64,000 nucleotides of DNA, taken from the NCBI GenBank assembly GCA_963791635.1, contig CAWBTC010000018.1, forward strand, positions 1 to 64,000. Direction: 5' to 3'. This DNA comes from VFMC01 sp963791635 (GTDB taxonomy: Bacteria; Actinomycetota; Acidimicrobiia; Acidimicrobiales; Ilumatobacteraceae). The notes beneath the pieces were generated by a model. The model worked only from the letters and a program-made list of their open reading frames with translations. It made no database searches and was not told the origin of the DNA. A program made the position numbers and the translations under genes. Positions 8,610 through 17,962 of the stretch are shown one piece after another. Numbering within the stretch: position 1 is the stretch's first letter; every line of letters starts with the position of its first letter.

Positions 8610-9969
8610 ATGAGCACGCCCACGTCCAGCCCCACCACCGCGCCCGCCGCTCGCTGCCGTGCTTCGGCGAGCTCGGCCTCCCGCAGCCGCTCGTCGCCGC
8701 GCTGACCCGCGCCGGCATCACCGAGCCGTTCCCGATCCAGGCCGCCACGATCCCCGACGCCCTCACCGGTCGCGACGTCCTCGGCCGCGGCCGTACGGGC
8801 TCCGGCAAGACCCTCGCCTTCGGCCTCCCGGTGCTCACCCGGCTCTCCGGCCGCACGCGCCCAGCCGCGCCGCCCGCTGCGCCGTCGTCCTCGTCCCGAC
8901 CCGCGAGCTCGCCGTCCAGGTGAACGACGCGCTCGAGCCGCTCGCCCGCACGCGTGGGCCTGCGCATGAAGACCGTCGTCGGTGGCATGTCCTACCCGAA
9001 GCAGGCCGAGGCGCTGCGCCGCGGCGTCGAGATCGTCGTCGCCACGCCGGGCCGGCTCACCGACCTCATCGAGCAGCGCGACGCCGACCTCGTCCGAGGT
9101 CGAGGTCGTCGTCCTCGACGAGGCCGACCACATGGCCGACATGGGCTTCATGCCCGCCGTCACCGCGCTGCTCGACATGGTCCAGCCGGGCGGTCAGCGC
9201 CTGCTCTTCTCCGCGACGCTCGACGGCGACGTCGACAAGCTGGTCCGCCGCTACCTGCGTCCACCCGGTCACGCACTCCAGCGTCCCCGACGCACGAGGA
9301 GACCGCGACGATGGAGCACCACGTGCTGCTCGTCGCCCCCGGCGACAAGGCGTCCGTCACCGTCGCACATCGGCGCCCGCGAGGGCCGCACGATCATGTT
9401 CGTCCGCACCAAGCACGGCGCCGACCGGCGTCGCCACCCAGCTCGCGCGAGCAGGGCGTGCGCCGCCACCTCGATCCACGGCGGCAAGCCGCAGGGTGCC
9501 CGCACCCGCGCGCTCGCCGAGTTCCGCGAGGGCCGTACCCCCGTCGCTCGTCGCCACCGACGTCGCCGCCCGCGGCATCCACGTCGACGACGTCGGCCTG
9601 GTCGTGCACGTCGACCCGCCCGTCGACCCCAAGGACTACCTGCACCGCGCCGGCCGTACGGCTCGCGCCGGCGAGTCCGGCACCGTCGTCACCCTCGTGC
9701 TGCCGCACCAGGAGCGCGAGGTCGCCAAGATGGCCGAGCGCGCCGGCGTGAAGCCGAGCAAGTCGCGGGTGCGTCCCGGCGACGCCGGCCTCGTCGAGAT
9801 CACCGGCGCCCGCCAGCCGAGCGGCGTCCCCGTCCCCGAGCGTGCCGCCCGGGCGGAACGCCGGCCGGGTCCGGCGCGTCCTTACCGTGGGCAGGGTGGC
9901 GCCCGCTCCGGCGGTCCGCGTCACCCGAAGAGCCTCCGGGCCGCGCCCGGCGCGCGCACGCTGACCTGA
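8610..9969 (+). CDS. DEAD-box ATP-dependent RNA helicase (multiple indels)
   Basis: The ATG at 8610 opens MSTPTSSPTTAPAARS. Motifs in order, across frames: Q-motif region ITEPFPIQAATIPDAL, motif I GRTGSGKTLAF, Ia PTRELAVQV, Ib TPGRLTDL, II VLDEADHMADMGF, III FSATLD, IV TIMFVRTKHGADR, V VATDVAARGIHVDDV and VI HRAGRTARAGESG. A basic C-terminal tail (about 70 residues, Arg/Pro/Gly-rich) may bind RNA. At least eight indels break it between 8640 and 9540. Helicases of this type unwind structured RNA in ribosome assembly or mRNA decay. Confidence 0.9.
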
Positions 9970-10053
9970 CGTCAGGACGGCGGCGCGGCCTGAGAACATG
10001 GTGCTGGCCCCTGGTGAACGACCGGGGGCTGAGTACGAACCGAGAGGGTCACG

Positions 10054-10694
10054 ATGGGTAAGGCGTCACGAGGCAAGCGCGAAGGCGACGAGGGCAGCCG
10101 GCGCGATCGCGTCGATGCCATGCGTGAGGCCGACGAGCGCGGCCCAGCGCAGGCGCAACCTGCTGTGGGCGCTGGTGGCCGTCATCGCCGTCGCGGTCGT
10201 GGCCGGCTTCACCTACTGGGGCATCAACAGCCAGACCTCCGCGCGCGACACCCTCAGCGAGGACGTCACGACCTACCCCGTCGGTGAGGCCAAGCACGTG
10301 ACCGGCACCGGTGACCTACCCGCAGACGCCGCCCGTCGGTGGCGACCACGACGCCGCAGTGGCTCAACTGCGGCATCTACGACCAGCCGGTGCTCAACGA
10401 GAACGCCGTGCACGCCCTCGAGCACGGCGCGGTGTGGATCACCTACAACCCCGACCTCAGCGCCGACGACGTGCAGAAGCTGCGCGACCTGATGCCGTCC
10501 TCCTACATCGTGCTGTCGCCCTACCCGGGCTGGACGCCCCGGTGGTGGCCAGCGCCTGGGGCGTCCAGCTCAAGCTGGACGGGGTCGACGACCCGCGCCT
10601 GAAGTCGTTCATCGACGTCTATCGTCAGGGCAGCCAGACCCCTGAGCCCGGCGCGGCGTGCGACGGTGGGGTCGGCACCCCGATCGGCGGCTGA
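10054..10694 (+). CDS. DUF3105 membrane-anchored protein (frameshifted)
   Basis: A basic N-terminus (MGKASRGKREGDEGSRRDR), one transmembrane helix (LLWALVAVIAVAVVAGFTYWG) and an extracytoplasmic DUF3105 domain: YPQTPPVGGDHD, QWLNCGIYDQPVLNENAVHALEHGAVWITYNP and PGAACDGGVGTPIGG. The conserved His of PVGGDH, the Cys of LNCG and the HALEHG motif suggest a metal or redox site but the function is unknown. Indels near 10140, 10315, 10350 and 10535. Confidence 0.8.
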
Positions 10695-10723
10695 CCCAGA
10701 CCGCCCGACCAGCCGGAGGGCGC

Positions 10724-11933
10724 GTGGCCACGACCGCGGAGTTCATCGACGCCATCACGGTCGAGGACCTCGACCGCGATCCCTACGCGATCTACGCCCG
10801 CCTCCGGCGGGAGGCGCCGGTGGCCTACGTCCCGGTCGTGGACACCTGGTTCGTCACGCGCTTCGCCGACGTCCAGGCGGTGGCCGAGCAGGCCGAGCTG
10901 TTCCCGGCGACCCACGGCGAGTCACCCGTCGAGCTGACGTTCGGCAAGCCCGCGATCATCGCCGTCGACGGCGAGGTCCACCACGAGCTGCGCCGCAGCT
11001 TCGACGGGAAGTTCCGGCCGCGCATGGTCGAGGGCTACATCGACGACCTCGTACGACCGATCGCCGTGGCCGCGGTCGACGGCCTCCGCGGGCGCAGCGA
11101 GGCCGAGCTGATGGCCGACTACTTCGAGCCGATCTCGGTCACGAGCCTCGCCGTCGTGCTGGGGCTGGGCGACCTGGGGCCGGACGTCCTGCGCCGGTGG
11201 TTCAAGGGCATGAGCGTCGGCGCCACCAACTTCGAGCACGACCCCGACAAGCAGGCGATCGCCGACGACGTGTGCGCCGAGATCGACTCGGTCGTGGTGC
11301 CGCGCATGGAGCGCCTCGCCACCGACCCCGACGACTCGACGATGTCGGGTCTGCTGCACTCCGGCCGCGACGCCGGGCTGCCCCCGCGACATCGACTTCG
11401 TCCTGCCGTCGCTGAAGGTGGCGATCCTCGGTGGCATGCAGGAGCCGGGGCACGGGGCCGGGAGCATCCTGGCCGGCCTGTTCACCCGTCCCGAGCAGCT
11501 GGCCGAGGTGAAGGCCGACCCCACCGCGTTGGTCCCGGCCGCCGTGGAGGAGGGGCTGCGCTGGATCGCCCCGATCGGTACGCAGCTGCGCCGGGCCGCC
11601 GAGGACACCGAGCTCGCCGGCACCGCTGATCCCGAAGGACGCGTCGGTGTCTGCCGTGCTCGCCTCCGCCAACCGCGACGAGACGGTGTTCAGCGACCCG
11701 GACGCCTTCGACCTCCACCGCTACGTCGGAGTCCCGCGCAGCCCGCAGGCGGCCTTCGGGTTCGGCAAGCACTTCTGCTCCGGGCACTCCTTCTCGCGCC
11801 ACCAGATGCGGATCGCCCTCGAGGTGCTCCTCGAGACGTTCCCCGGCGCTCGTCGGCCGAGCCGGAGCTGCCGCCGGTCTTCAGCGGCTGGGAGTTCCGC
11901 GCGCCGCAGCACCTGCACGTACGCCTGACCTAG
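10724..11933 (+). CDS. Cytochrome P450 (frameshifted)
   Basis: A heme monooxygenase, substrate unknown. The GTG at 10724 opens VATTAEFIDAITVEDLDRDP. The N-terminal part is intact to about 11,380; indels near 11,385, 11,630 and 11,855 follow. The I-helix region reads AILGGMQEPGHGAGSILAG, where the usual AG(x)xT is replaced by an Glu-Pro-Gly-His stretch; the K-helix is EEGLRWIAPIGTQ and the heme-Cys loop AFGFGKHFCSGHSFSR. The altered I-helix hints at a subfamily with non-standard oxygen activation. No ferredoxin gene is adjacent. Confidence 0.85.
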
Positions 11934-11942
11934 GACGGAGCC

Positions 11943-12312
11943 CTAGGGCTGCTCGACCCAGGCGCGGTCGCCGTCGACGCCGAGCTGCGACACCCCGGTC
12001 ATGGTGCCGCCGAAGTGCCGCCGCACGAGCGGCGCCCCGAAGGACTCGAGCTCGTCGGGGTGCCGACCCTTCAGGGCGAAGGAGTCGACGAACCCGGTCG
12101 TGGTCAGGTCCGGCAGGACGATCCAGGAGTACGCCTGGAAGGGCTCGGCCGGTGGGTTGACGAGGATGAGCCCGGACCCGTTGAGCGGCTCGTACGGCCC
12201 GAGGAGGCTCGTCGGCCACCCAGCCGTAGAGGCCGGTCGGGCCGGGGCAGTCGGTGTGGAAGGTGCGCGCCTGGGTCGAGAAGAACAGCAGGTAGCGCCC
12301 TTCGTGGACCGA
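11943..12312 (-). pseudogene. GH68 levansucrase-type enzyme, C-terminal fragment cut at a contig seam
   Basis: Minus-strand translation (one indel near 12,205) gives HEGRYLLFFSTQARTF, PGPTGLYGWVAD, LLGPYEPLNGSGLILVNPP, QAYSWIVLP, TGFVDSF and RRHFGGTMTG, the C-terminal third of glycoside hydrolase family 68 (levansucrase, inulosucrase, beta-fructofuranosidase), which split sucrose and transfer fructose. The N-terminal two thirds with the catalytic Asp nucleophile are missing because the block ends here. The stop is at 11,943-11,945. Confidence 0.68.
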
Positions 12313-12330
12313 ACTTATTTTTCTTTGGAC
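12312..12330. other. Junction between unrelated DNA blocks
   Basis: The actinobacterial GH68 frame stops making sense at about 12,312 and the stop codon of a proteobacterial phosphomannomutase lies at 12,331-12,333. The linker is AT-rich (acttatttttctttgg), unlike both sides. Codon use, GC content and gene content change here. Probably an assembly join. Confidence 0.75.
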
Positions 12331-13721
12331 TTAATGATCTGCCGGCACAGCGCCGAGGGTCGCGAGCAGCGCGAGCAATTCGGCCGTCTTGTCGCCATCA
12401 GCGCCGCATCCGCGCGATCTCGACATTCAGGCGCACCAGCGGCTCGGTGTTCGAGGCGCGCAGGTTGAAGCGCCAGTTGTCGAACTCCATCGACAGGCCA
12501 TCGGTGTAGTCCACGCAGCTTCGCCGCCGCGCTTGTAGTGCGCCTCGGCACGCGCCAGCACCGCCTTCGCCCCGCCCTTCGGGTCGCAGCTTGCGGTTGA
12601 TCTCGCCGCTGGCCGGGAACATGCGCATGCGCTCGCCCACCAGCTGCGACAGCGACTTGCCCGTCTCGCTGATCACCTGCAGCACGATCAGCCAGGGAAT
12701 CATGCCGCTGTCGGCAGTAGGCGAAATCGCGGAAGTAGTGGTGCGCGCTCATCTCGCCGCCATAGGCGCCGTCGCAGTCGCGCATCACCTGCTTGATGAA
12801 GGCATGGCCGGACTTCGACAGCACCGCCTTGCCGCCGAGCGCTTCACGATGTCGAGCGTGTTCCAGGTCAGGCGCGGGTCGTGCACGATGCGCGCGCCCT
12901 TCTCGCGCTTCAGGAACACCTCGGCCAGCAGGCCCACGAGGTAATAGCCCTCGATGAAGGTGCCGTGTCTCGTCGAAGAAGAAGCAGCGGTCGAAGTCGC
13001 CGTCCCAGGCGAGGCCCACATCGCGCCTTGTGCTTGCGGATCGCGTCGATGGTGGGCTGGCGGTTCTCCTCCAGCATCGGGTTCGGCACGCCGTTCGGGA
13101 AGGTGCCGTCCGGCTCGTGGTGGATCTTGATGAACTGGAACGGCAGATGCGGCTCGAGCCGGTCGATGACCATGCCCGCGCCGCCGTTGCCGGCGTTGAC
13201 CACCACCTTCAGCGGCTTGAGCTTCGGCAGCTCCACATAGCCCAGCAGGTGGCGATCGTAGTTGGCGTTGATGTCGACGCGGCGTGACCTTGCCCGGCGG
13301 CGCCGCCTTCGGCGGCAGCTGTGCCCGTCTCGATCAGCCTCGCCATGTCCATCAGGCCGGTGTCGGCGCTGATGGGCTGCGACTGCTCGCGCACGAACTT
13401 CATGCCGTTGTAGTCCGGCGGGTTGTGGCTGGCGGTGACCATGATGCCGCCGTCGAAGCCGCTCGGCGAAGGTGGCGAAGTACACGCCTTCCGTGCCGCA
13501 GAGGCCGATGTCGAAGACGTCGACGCCGGAATCCGTCAGGCCCCGAGGCCAGCGCCTGCGCAGAGCTGCGCGCTGGAAGGCGGATGTCGCGGCCCGACGC
13601 AGACGCGCTTGGGCTTCAGAAGGCCGCGTAGGCCTGGCCGATCTGGTAGGCCAGTGTCTCGTTGAGCTCGGTCCGGGATGCGTCCGCGGACGTCGTAGGC
13701 TTTGAAGGCGGAGAGTTTCAC
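12331..13721 (-). CDS. manB: Phosphomannomutase/phosphoglucomutase (frameshifted)
   Basis: Interconverts hexose 6- and 1-phosphates, feeding GDP-mannose and UDP-glucose synthesis. GTG at 13721 opens VKLSAFKAYDVRGRIPDE. The phosphoserine loop is VTASHNPPDYNGMKF, the metal loop DGDFDRCFFFDE (Asp-x-Asp-x-Asp), the sugar-binding loop GEMSAHHYFRDF and the phosphate-binding loop RASNTEPLVRLNVE; the protein ends VPADH. It belongs to the AlgC/ManB type. Indels near 12,410, 12,525, 12,590, 12,715, 13,025, 13,290, 13,470 and 13,550-13,680. The partner manC lies 4 kb away on the same strand. Confidence 0.88.
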
Positions 13722-13778
13722 GGTGAGGATACCCCAGAAATTGACCGTTGGAGACAGTTCACGTATTTTACGTGAACA

Positions 13779-14031
13779 ATGGCTTTGAAGCGAAACATTA
13801 CCGTCGCGATTGATGCTGCGCTGCTGAAGCAGTGCGCGCGGCGTCGCGGCGCGCCGCGGCAGCAGCGTCAGTGCGCTGCTGGCAGACGAGCTGCGCGAGC
13901 TCGTCGCCAGCGAGACGGAGTACGCGGCAGCGGAGCGCAAGGCGCGCGCGCTGTTGCAGGCGGGCCTGCCGCTCGGCGGCGCTCGCATCGACGATCGTCA
14001 GGCGCTGCATGACCGATCTCGTATTCGTTGA
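13779..14031 (+). CDS. Ribbon-helix-helix antitoxin, VapB type (frameshifted)
   Basis: MALKRNITVAIDAALLKQ is a ribbon-helix-helix DNA-binding N-terminus; after a break near 13,840 the frame reads RRGSSVSALLADELRELVASE (second helix) and a C-terminal toxin-binding tail. It overlaps the downstream PIN-domain gene by 23 nt, the normal antitoxin-toxin layout. It would neutralise the toxin and repress its own promoter. About 80 residues. Confidence 0.68.
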
Positions 14032-14446
14032 CACGAACGTCCTGATCTACGCTCACGATCGCGACGCGGGCTCTCGGCGCGATCGTGCAGCGGCCGCGCT
14101 TGGCGAACTGTGGGTAAATCGGTCTGGCCGGCTTTCGGTCCAGGTGCTGCAGGAATTCTACGTCACGGCCACGTCGAAGCTGCGCAGCCAGCCTCGACCG
14201 AGCCTCGGCCCGCGAAGTGGTGCGCAGTTACTCGAGCTGGGTCGGCGCGGCGGCCGATGTCGGGTTGGTGCTGCGCGCGATCGAGATCGCGGAGCTGGCG
14301 AAGTTGTCGTACTGGGACGCGATGATCGTGGGCTGCTGCAGAGCAGTGCGGAGCGAGCACCCTGTACACCGAAGACCTGGAAAAATGCTGGACAAACCAT
14401 CGCCGGCATCACGATCGTCAACCCACTCGCGAGGTCGCCCGCCTAG
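14009..14446 (+). CDS. PIN-domain ribonuclease toxin, VapC type (frameshifted)
   Basis: MTDLVFVDTNVLIYAHDRD carries the first catalytic Asp; LSVQVLQEFYVTATSKL gives the conserved Glu; LSYWDAMIVGAA gives the Asp pair of the third acidic site; TLYTEDL the fourth. This is a metal-dependent ribonuclease fold whose known members cut tRNA or rRNA. Indels near 14,200 and 14,340. It follows the ribbon-helix-helix antitoxin and ends tail to tail with ugd (CTAG overlap). Confidence 0.75.
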   Translation: MTDLVFVDTNVLIYAHDRDAGSRRDRAAAALGELWVNRSGRLSVQVLQEFYVTATSKLRSQPRPSLGPRSGAQLLELGRRGGRCRVGAARDRDRGAGEVVVLGRDDRGLLQSSAERAPCTPKTWKNAGQTIAGITIVNPLARSPA

Positions 14447-15780
14447 CCGCGCAGCGACCGGCCGCGGCCAATCGCGTAGTACTCGAGGCCGAATCGCGCC
14501 ACAAGGCTCGGCTCGTAGAGGTTGCGGCCGTCGAAGATCACCGGCTGCTTCAGCTTGGATTTCAGGGTGTCGAAGTCCGGACTGCGGAATTCCTTCCACT
14601 CCGTGACGATCGCGAGCACGTCCGCGCCATCGAGCGCTTCGAGCGCCGAACCGACCAGCGTCAGATCCGGGCGGCTGCCGTAGAGGCGGCGCGTCTCGTC
14701 CATCGCCACCGGGTCATAGGCTCGCACCGTGGCGCCAGCGGCCCAGAGTTGCTCCAGCAGCACCCGGCTCGAGGCCTCGCGCATGTCGTCGGTGTTGGGC
14801 TTGAATGCGAGACCCCACAGCGCAATGGTGCGGCCTTGGACCTTGCCGCCGAAATACGCCGAGATCTTCTCGAACAGAACCTGCTTCTGCGTGCGATTGA
14901 CAGCTTCCACCGCTTCCAGCAGCGGCGTCTGCAGGCCCTGCCCGGCGGCCGTGCGTGCCAGCGCCTGCACGTCCTTCGGGAAGCAGGAGCCGCCGTAACC
15001 CGCACCCGGATACATGAAACTGTAGCCAATGCGCGAGTCCGAGCCGATGCCGACGCGGACCTTCTCGATGTCTGCGCCCACCCTCTCCGCGATGCGCGAG
15101 AGCTCGTTCATGAAGCTGATCTTGGTCGCGAGCATCGCGTTGGCCGCGTACTTGGTCAGCTCCGCCGAGCGCACGTCCATCACGACGAAGCGATCGTGGT
15201 TGCGGGTGAACGGTTCATACAGCGCACGCATCAGTTCCACCGTGCGCGGGTTGCTGGTGCCGACGACCACGCGATCCGGGCGCATGAAGTCGTCGATCGC
15301 AGCGCCTTCTTTCAGGAATTCCGGATTCGAGACCACGTCGAATTCCACCGACGCCTTGCGCCGCACCAGCGCCGCGTCGATTTCCGCGGCGACCTTGTCT
15401 GCCGTGCCCACCGGCACCGTGGATTTGTCGATGACGATTCGGTACTCGGACAAGTTCTCGCCGATGGTCCGAGCCACGGCGAGCACGTACTTCAAATCCG
15501 CCGAGCCGTCTTCGTCTGGCGGCGTGCCGACTGCGATCAGCTGGAACAGACCATGGGCCACGCCTTCGGCAGCGTTCGTCGTGAAACGCAAGCGCCCCGC
15601 CTTCGCATTGCGCTCGATCAGCGCATCGAGCCCCGGCTCGTGGATCGGCACTTCGCCGCGGTTCAGGCGCTCGATCTTGCCGGCGTCCACGTCCACGCAG
15701 AGCACATCGTTACCCGCATCCGCAAGACAGGCGCCTGTCACCAGACCCACATAGCCCGAGCCAAAAATCGTTACGCGCAT
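14443..15780 (-). CDS. ugd: UDP-glucose 6-dehydrogenase
   Basis: Oxidises UDP-glucose to UDP-glucuronate with two NAD+ per turn, supplying uronic acid for capsule or exopolysaccharide. Intact, 445 residues. N-terminal Rossmann motif GSGYVGLVTGACLAD (residues 7-21), VGTPPDEDGSADL, the central helix segment and catalytic loop GAGYGGSCFPKDVQAL with the nucleophile Cys near residue 260, and GLAFKPNTDDMREASS. Full normal length for the family. One of the few unbroken genes in this block, so codon use here can be trusted. Confidence 0.96.
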   Translation of the reverse strand: MRVTIFGSGYVGLVTGACLADAGNDVLCVDVDAGKIERLNRGEVPIHEPGLDALIERNAKAGRLRFTTNAAEGVAHGLFQLIAVGTPPDEDGSADLKYVLAVARTIGENLSEYRIVIDKSTVPVGTADKVAAEIDAALVRRKASVEFDVVSNPEFLKEGAAIDDFMRPDRVVVGTSNPRTVELMRALYEPFTRNHDRFVVMDVRSAELTKYAANAMLATKISFMNELSRIAERVGADIEKVRVGIGSDSRIGYSFMYPGAGYGGSCFPKDVQALARTAAGQGLQTPLLEAVEAVNRTQKQVLFEKISAYFGGKVQGRTIALWGLAFKPNTDDMREASSRVLLEQLWAAGATVRAYDPVAMDETRRLYGSRPDLTLVGSALEALDGADVLAIVTEWKEFRSPDFDTLKSKLKQPVIFDGRNLYEPSLVARFGLEYYAIGRGRSLRG

Positions 15781-15982
15781 GCTGAAAATACTCCGAAGAA
15801 ACAGCAGACCGTCGGATTCGGCAGGAAGGATGCCCGAAACGAAGTTCGATTTCTGTGCGATCTGGGTCGTTTTCGGCATCGCCCTTCTGGAGCGACCGTG
15901 CTGTGATGAAACGACTGCCCGCCGACCCAGAGGCGCCGCACGCTTCAGGGTCCTTTATCTGGTCATACTTTGGTGATACCGT

Positions 15983-16228
15983 ATGCAGATGAAGATTGCC
16001 ATCTCCGTCCCGGATCAGGTCTTTCAGGCAGGCGAATTGCTCGCGCGCCAGCTCAAGCTGTCGCGCAGTCAACTGTACTCGGATGCGCTTGCGGCCTATC
16101 TCAGGAGTCGCGGCGCAGCAGAGGTCACTGCCCAGCTCAACGTCGTGCACATGGCAGCAGCCAACAACGAACTGGACCCTGCGCTCGCGAGCGCACAGCA
16201 GCGCGTGCTCGCCAGCGAAAGCTGGTAG
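15983..16228 (+). CDS. Antitoxin of a MazEF-type module
   Basis: 81 residues, intact. MKIAISVPDQVFQAGELLARQLKLSRSQLYSDALAAYLRS is a CopG/ribbon-helix-helix style DNA-binding region; the acidic, Asn-rich C-terminal tail (ELDPALASAQQRVLASESW) would bind the toxin. The start could be the ATG at 15983 or the one at 15989. It lies 6 nt before the mazF-like gene. Confidence 0.78.
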   Translation: MQMKIAISVPDQVFQAGELLARQLKLSRSQLYSDALAAYLRSRGAAEVTAQLNVVHMAAANNELDPALASAQQRVLASESW

Positions 16229-16234
16229 CCGCTC

Positions 16235-16579
16235 ATGAATGTCAGGCGGGGTGAGATCTGGTGGGCGTCGCTGCCAAGTCCGTCGGGTTCCGGCCCCGGC
16301 TATCGGCGCCCCGTGCTGGTCGTGCAGTCCAACCCCTTCAATGAGAGCCGCATCTCGACCGTGGTCGTCGCCGCCATCACTTCCAACATCGCGTTGGCCG
16401 ACGCACCCGGAAACGTCCGCATGGCGCGGTCCGACTCCGGCCTCACCAAAGCGTCTGTCGTGAACGTTTCCCAGATCGTCACCCTCGATCGGACGGTATT
16501 GACCGAGAGGGTCCGTGCGGTGGCCGCGACCACCCTCAACAAAGTGGATGACGGCTTGAGATTGGTGCTGGCGCTCTAA
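16235..16579 (+). CDS. mazF: MazF/PemK-type endoribonuclease toxin
   Basis: 114 residues, intact. MNVRRGEIWWASLPSPSGSGPGYRRPVLVVQSNPFN is the SH3-like barrel start with the catalytic Arg in YRRPVLVVQ; SDSGLTKASVVNVSQIVTLDR carries the conserved Thr-Lys-x-S and N-x-x-Q-x-x-T-x-D motifs. MazF toxins cut mRNA at short sequence motifs. Co-transcribed with the antitoxin just upstream. Confidence 0.9.
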   Translation: MNVRRGEIWWASLPSPSGSGPGYRRPVLVVQSNPFNESRISTVVVAAITSNIALADAPGNVRMARSDSGLTKASVVNVSQIVTLDRTVLTERVRAVAATTLNKVDDGLRLVLAL

Positions 16580-16591
16580 CGCGTCAATACT

Positions 16592-17836
16592 TCAGGTCAG
16601 CTTCAACGCAGCGAACAGCACGCCAAGGCCGACAGCCTGCATCGAGCCAAGACGAATCGTCATGCTGGCGCGGAGCAGTTCCATTTCCTTGCGAAGCGCA
16701 GCAATCGTGGAATCGAATTTCTCACCAGTGACCAGACCCTTGATCATCTCCCGCGTTGCCATGGCCTCCATGTGCCCGCGAAGCTCCGACTGAAGACCCG
16801 CGACAGATGAAGCAATCTGTCCGCCGAGCTCCGCACGCAGGCTTGCAGCCGATGACACGATCTGCGCCCCCAGCTCCGTACGAAGGCCAGCAGACGATGC
16901 GACGATCTGTTCGGTCAGCTGCTCCCGCGTAGCCATGGGCGCAATCTGTGCGCGAAGCTCGGTCCGCAGGCCGGCAGACGAAGCAGCGAGCTGCTCGGCC
17001 AGCTGCTCCCGCGTAGCCATGACCGCCATCTGTTCGCGAAGCTCGGTCCGCAGCCCGGCAGACGAGGCAGCGATCTGCTCGCCCAGCTCGACGCGCAGCC
17101 CGGCAGACGAAGCAGCAATTTGCTCAGCCATCTGCTCGCGCGTAGCCATGACCGCCATCTGTTCGCGAAGCTCGGTCCGCAGCCCGGCAGCCGATGAAGC
17201 GATCTGCTCGCCCAGCTCGACGCGCAGCCCGGCAGCCGATGAAGCGATCTGCTCGCCCAGCTCGACGCGCAACCCGGCAGCCGATGAAGCGATCTGCTCG
17301 CCCAGCTCGACGCGCAGCCCGGCAGCCGATGAAGCGATCTGCTCGCCCAGCTCGACGCGCAACCCGGCAGCCGATGAAGCGATCTGCTCGCCCAGCTCGA
17401 CGCGCAACCCGGCAGCCGATGAAGCGATCTGCTCGCCCAGCTCGACGCGCAACCCGGCAGCCGATGAAGCGATCTGCTCGCCCAGCTCGACGCGCCACCC
17501 GGCAGCCGATGAAGCGATCTGCTCGCCCAGCTGCTCCCTGGTGGCCACAGCCGACATCTGTTCGCGCAATTCACCGCGAATGCTGGCGTTGATGCCGGTC
17601 AGCTGCTGATAAAACTCCTTGCGCATCAAGCCGTTCTGCTCCGCCATCTCCTGGCGGATTTCGGCGGAATAGCGCGCGAGCTGCTCCTTGAACAGCTCCA
17701 TGCTGGCTGCGAGATCAGCCTTGGTGGCCAGCACCGTGTACATCTCGTGCTCCAGCGCTTCCACGACCGCGCGAGCTCGATCGCTCGGGACGTTGGCGCT
17801 GGCCAAAGCTTCGTACATAACCAGCCGGAAATTCAA
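16592..17836 (-). CDS. Coiled-coil membrane protein with 15-residue tandem repeats
   Basis: 414 residues, intact. The N-terminus (MNFRLVMYEALASANVPSDRARAVVEALEHEM, then VLATKADLAASMELFKEQL) resembles DUF1640/CCDC90-type proteins, which have a long coiled coil and a C-terminal membrane anchor. The middle (about residues 95-350) is built of 15-residue units of the type GEQIASSAAGLRVEL and diverged versions with GLRTELREQMAVMATREQ. The C-terminus MQAVGLGVLFAALKLT is a short membrane segment. Function unknown; the repeats would extend the coil like a spacer. Antisense frames here are open only because of the repeat. Confidence 0.68.
   Translation of the reverse strand: MNFRLVMYEALASANVPSDRARAVVEALEHEMYTVLATKADLAASMELFKEQLARYSAEIRQEMAEQNGLMRKEFYQQLTGINASIRGELREQMSAVATREQLGEQIASSAAGWRVELGEQIASSAAGLRVELGEQIASSAAGLRVELGEQIASSAAGLRVELGEQIASSAAGLRVELGEQIASSAAGLRVELGEQIASSAAGLRVELGEQIASSAAGLRTELREQMAVMATREQMAEQIAASSAGLRVELGEQIAASSAGLRTELREQMAVMATREQLAEQLAASSAGLRTELRAQIAPMATREQLTEQIVASSAGLRTELGAQIVSSAASLRAELGGQIASSVAGLQSELRGHMEAMATREMIKGLVTGEKFDSTIAALRKEMELLRASMTIRLGSMQAVGLGVLFAALKLT
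17191..17535 (-). repeat. 45-bp tandem repeat inside the coiled-coil gene
   Basis: Unit begins ccgatgaagcgatctgctcg and recurs every 45 bp at 17191, 17236, 17281, 17326, 17371, 17416, 17461 and, partly, 17506, with only one or two base changes between units. It keeps the reading frame (15 codons). Near-identity suggests recent expansion. Older, diverged copies continue on the low-coordinate side to about 16,800. Confidence 0.93.
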
Positions 17837-17962
17837 GGCAGCATCTCCACGAGCCGACGAACGGCGAGTGCGTGAAATGCTATCGGGCAGAGCCTCGCGC
17901 GGCGAGCTGCAAATCTCGTGAAAAGGCCAAAGAATCCTGCGGCAGACTGCCGCCGAGCGCCC

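Noticed and set aside
17191..17535. CRISPR array
   Set aside because: Units are head-to-tail without spacers and are in-frame coding sequence.
16935..17609. Long plus-strand open frames through the coiled-coil gene, coding for repetitive Ser/Arg/Pro-rich proteins
   Set aside because: They exist only because the 45-bp repeat is a multiple of three, so all frames stay open; the minus-strand frame has sensible DUF1640-like ends.
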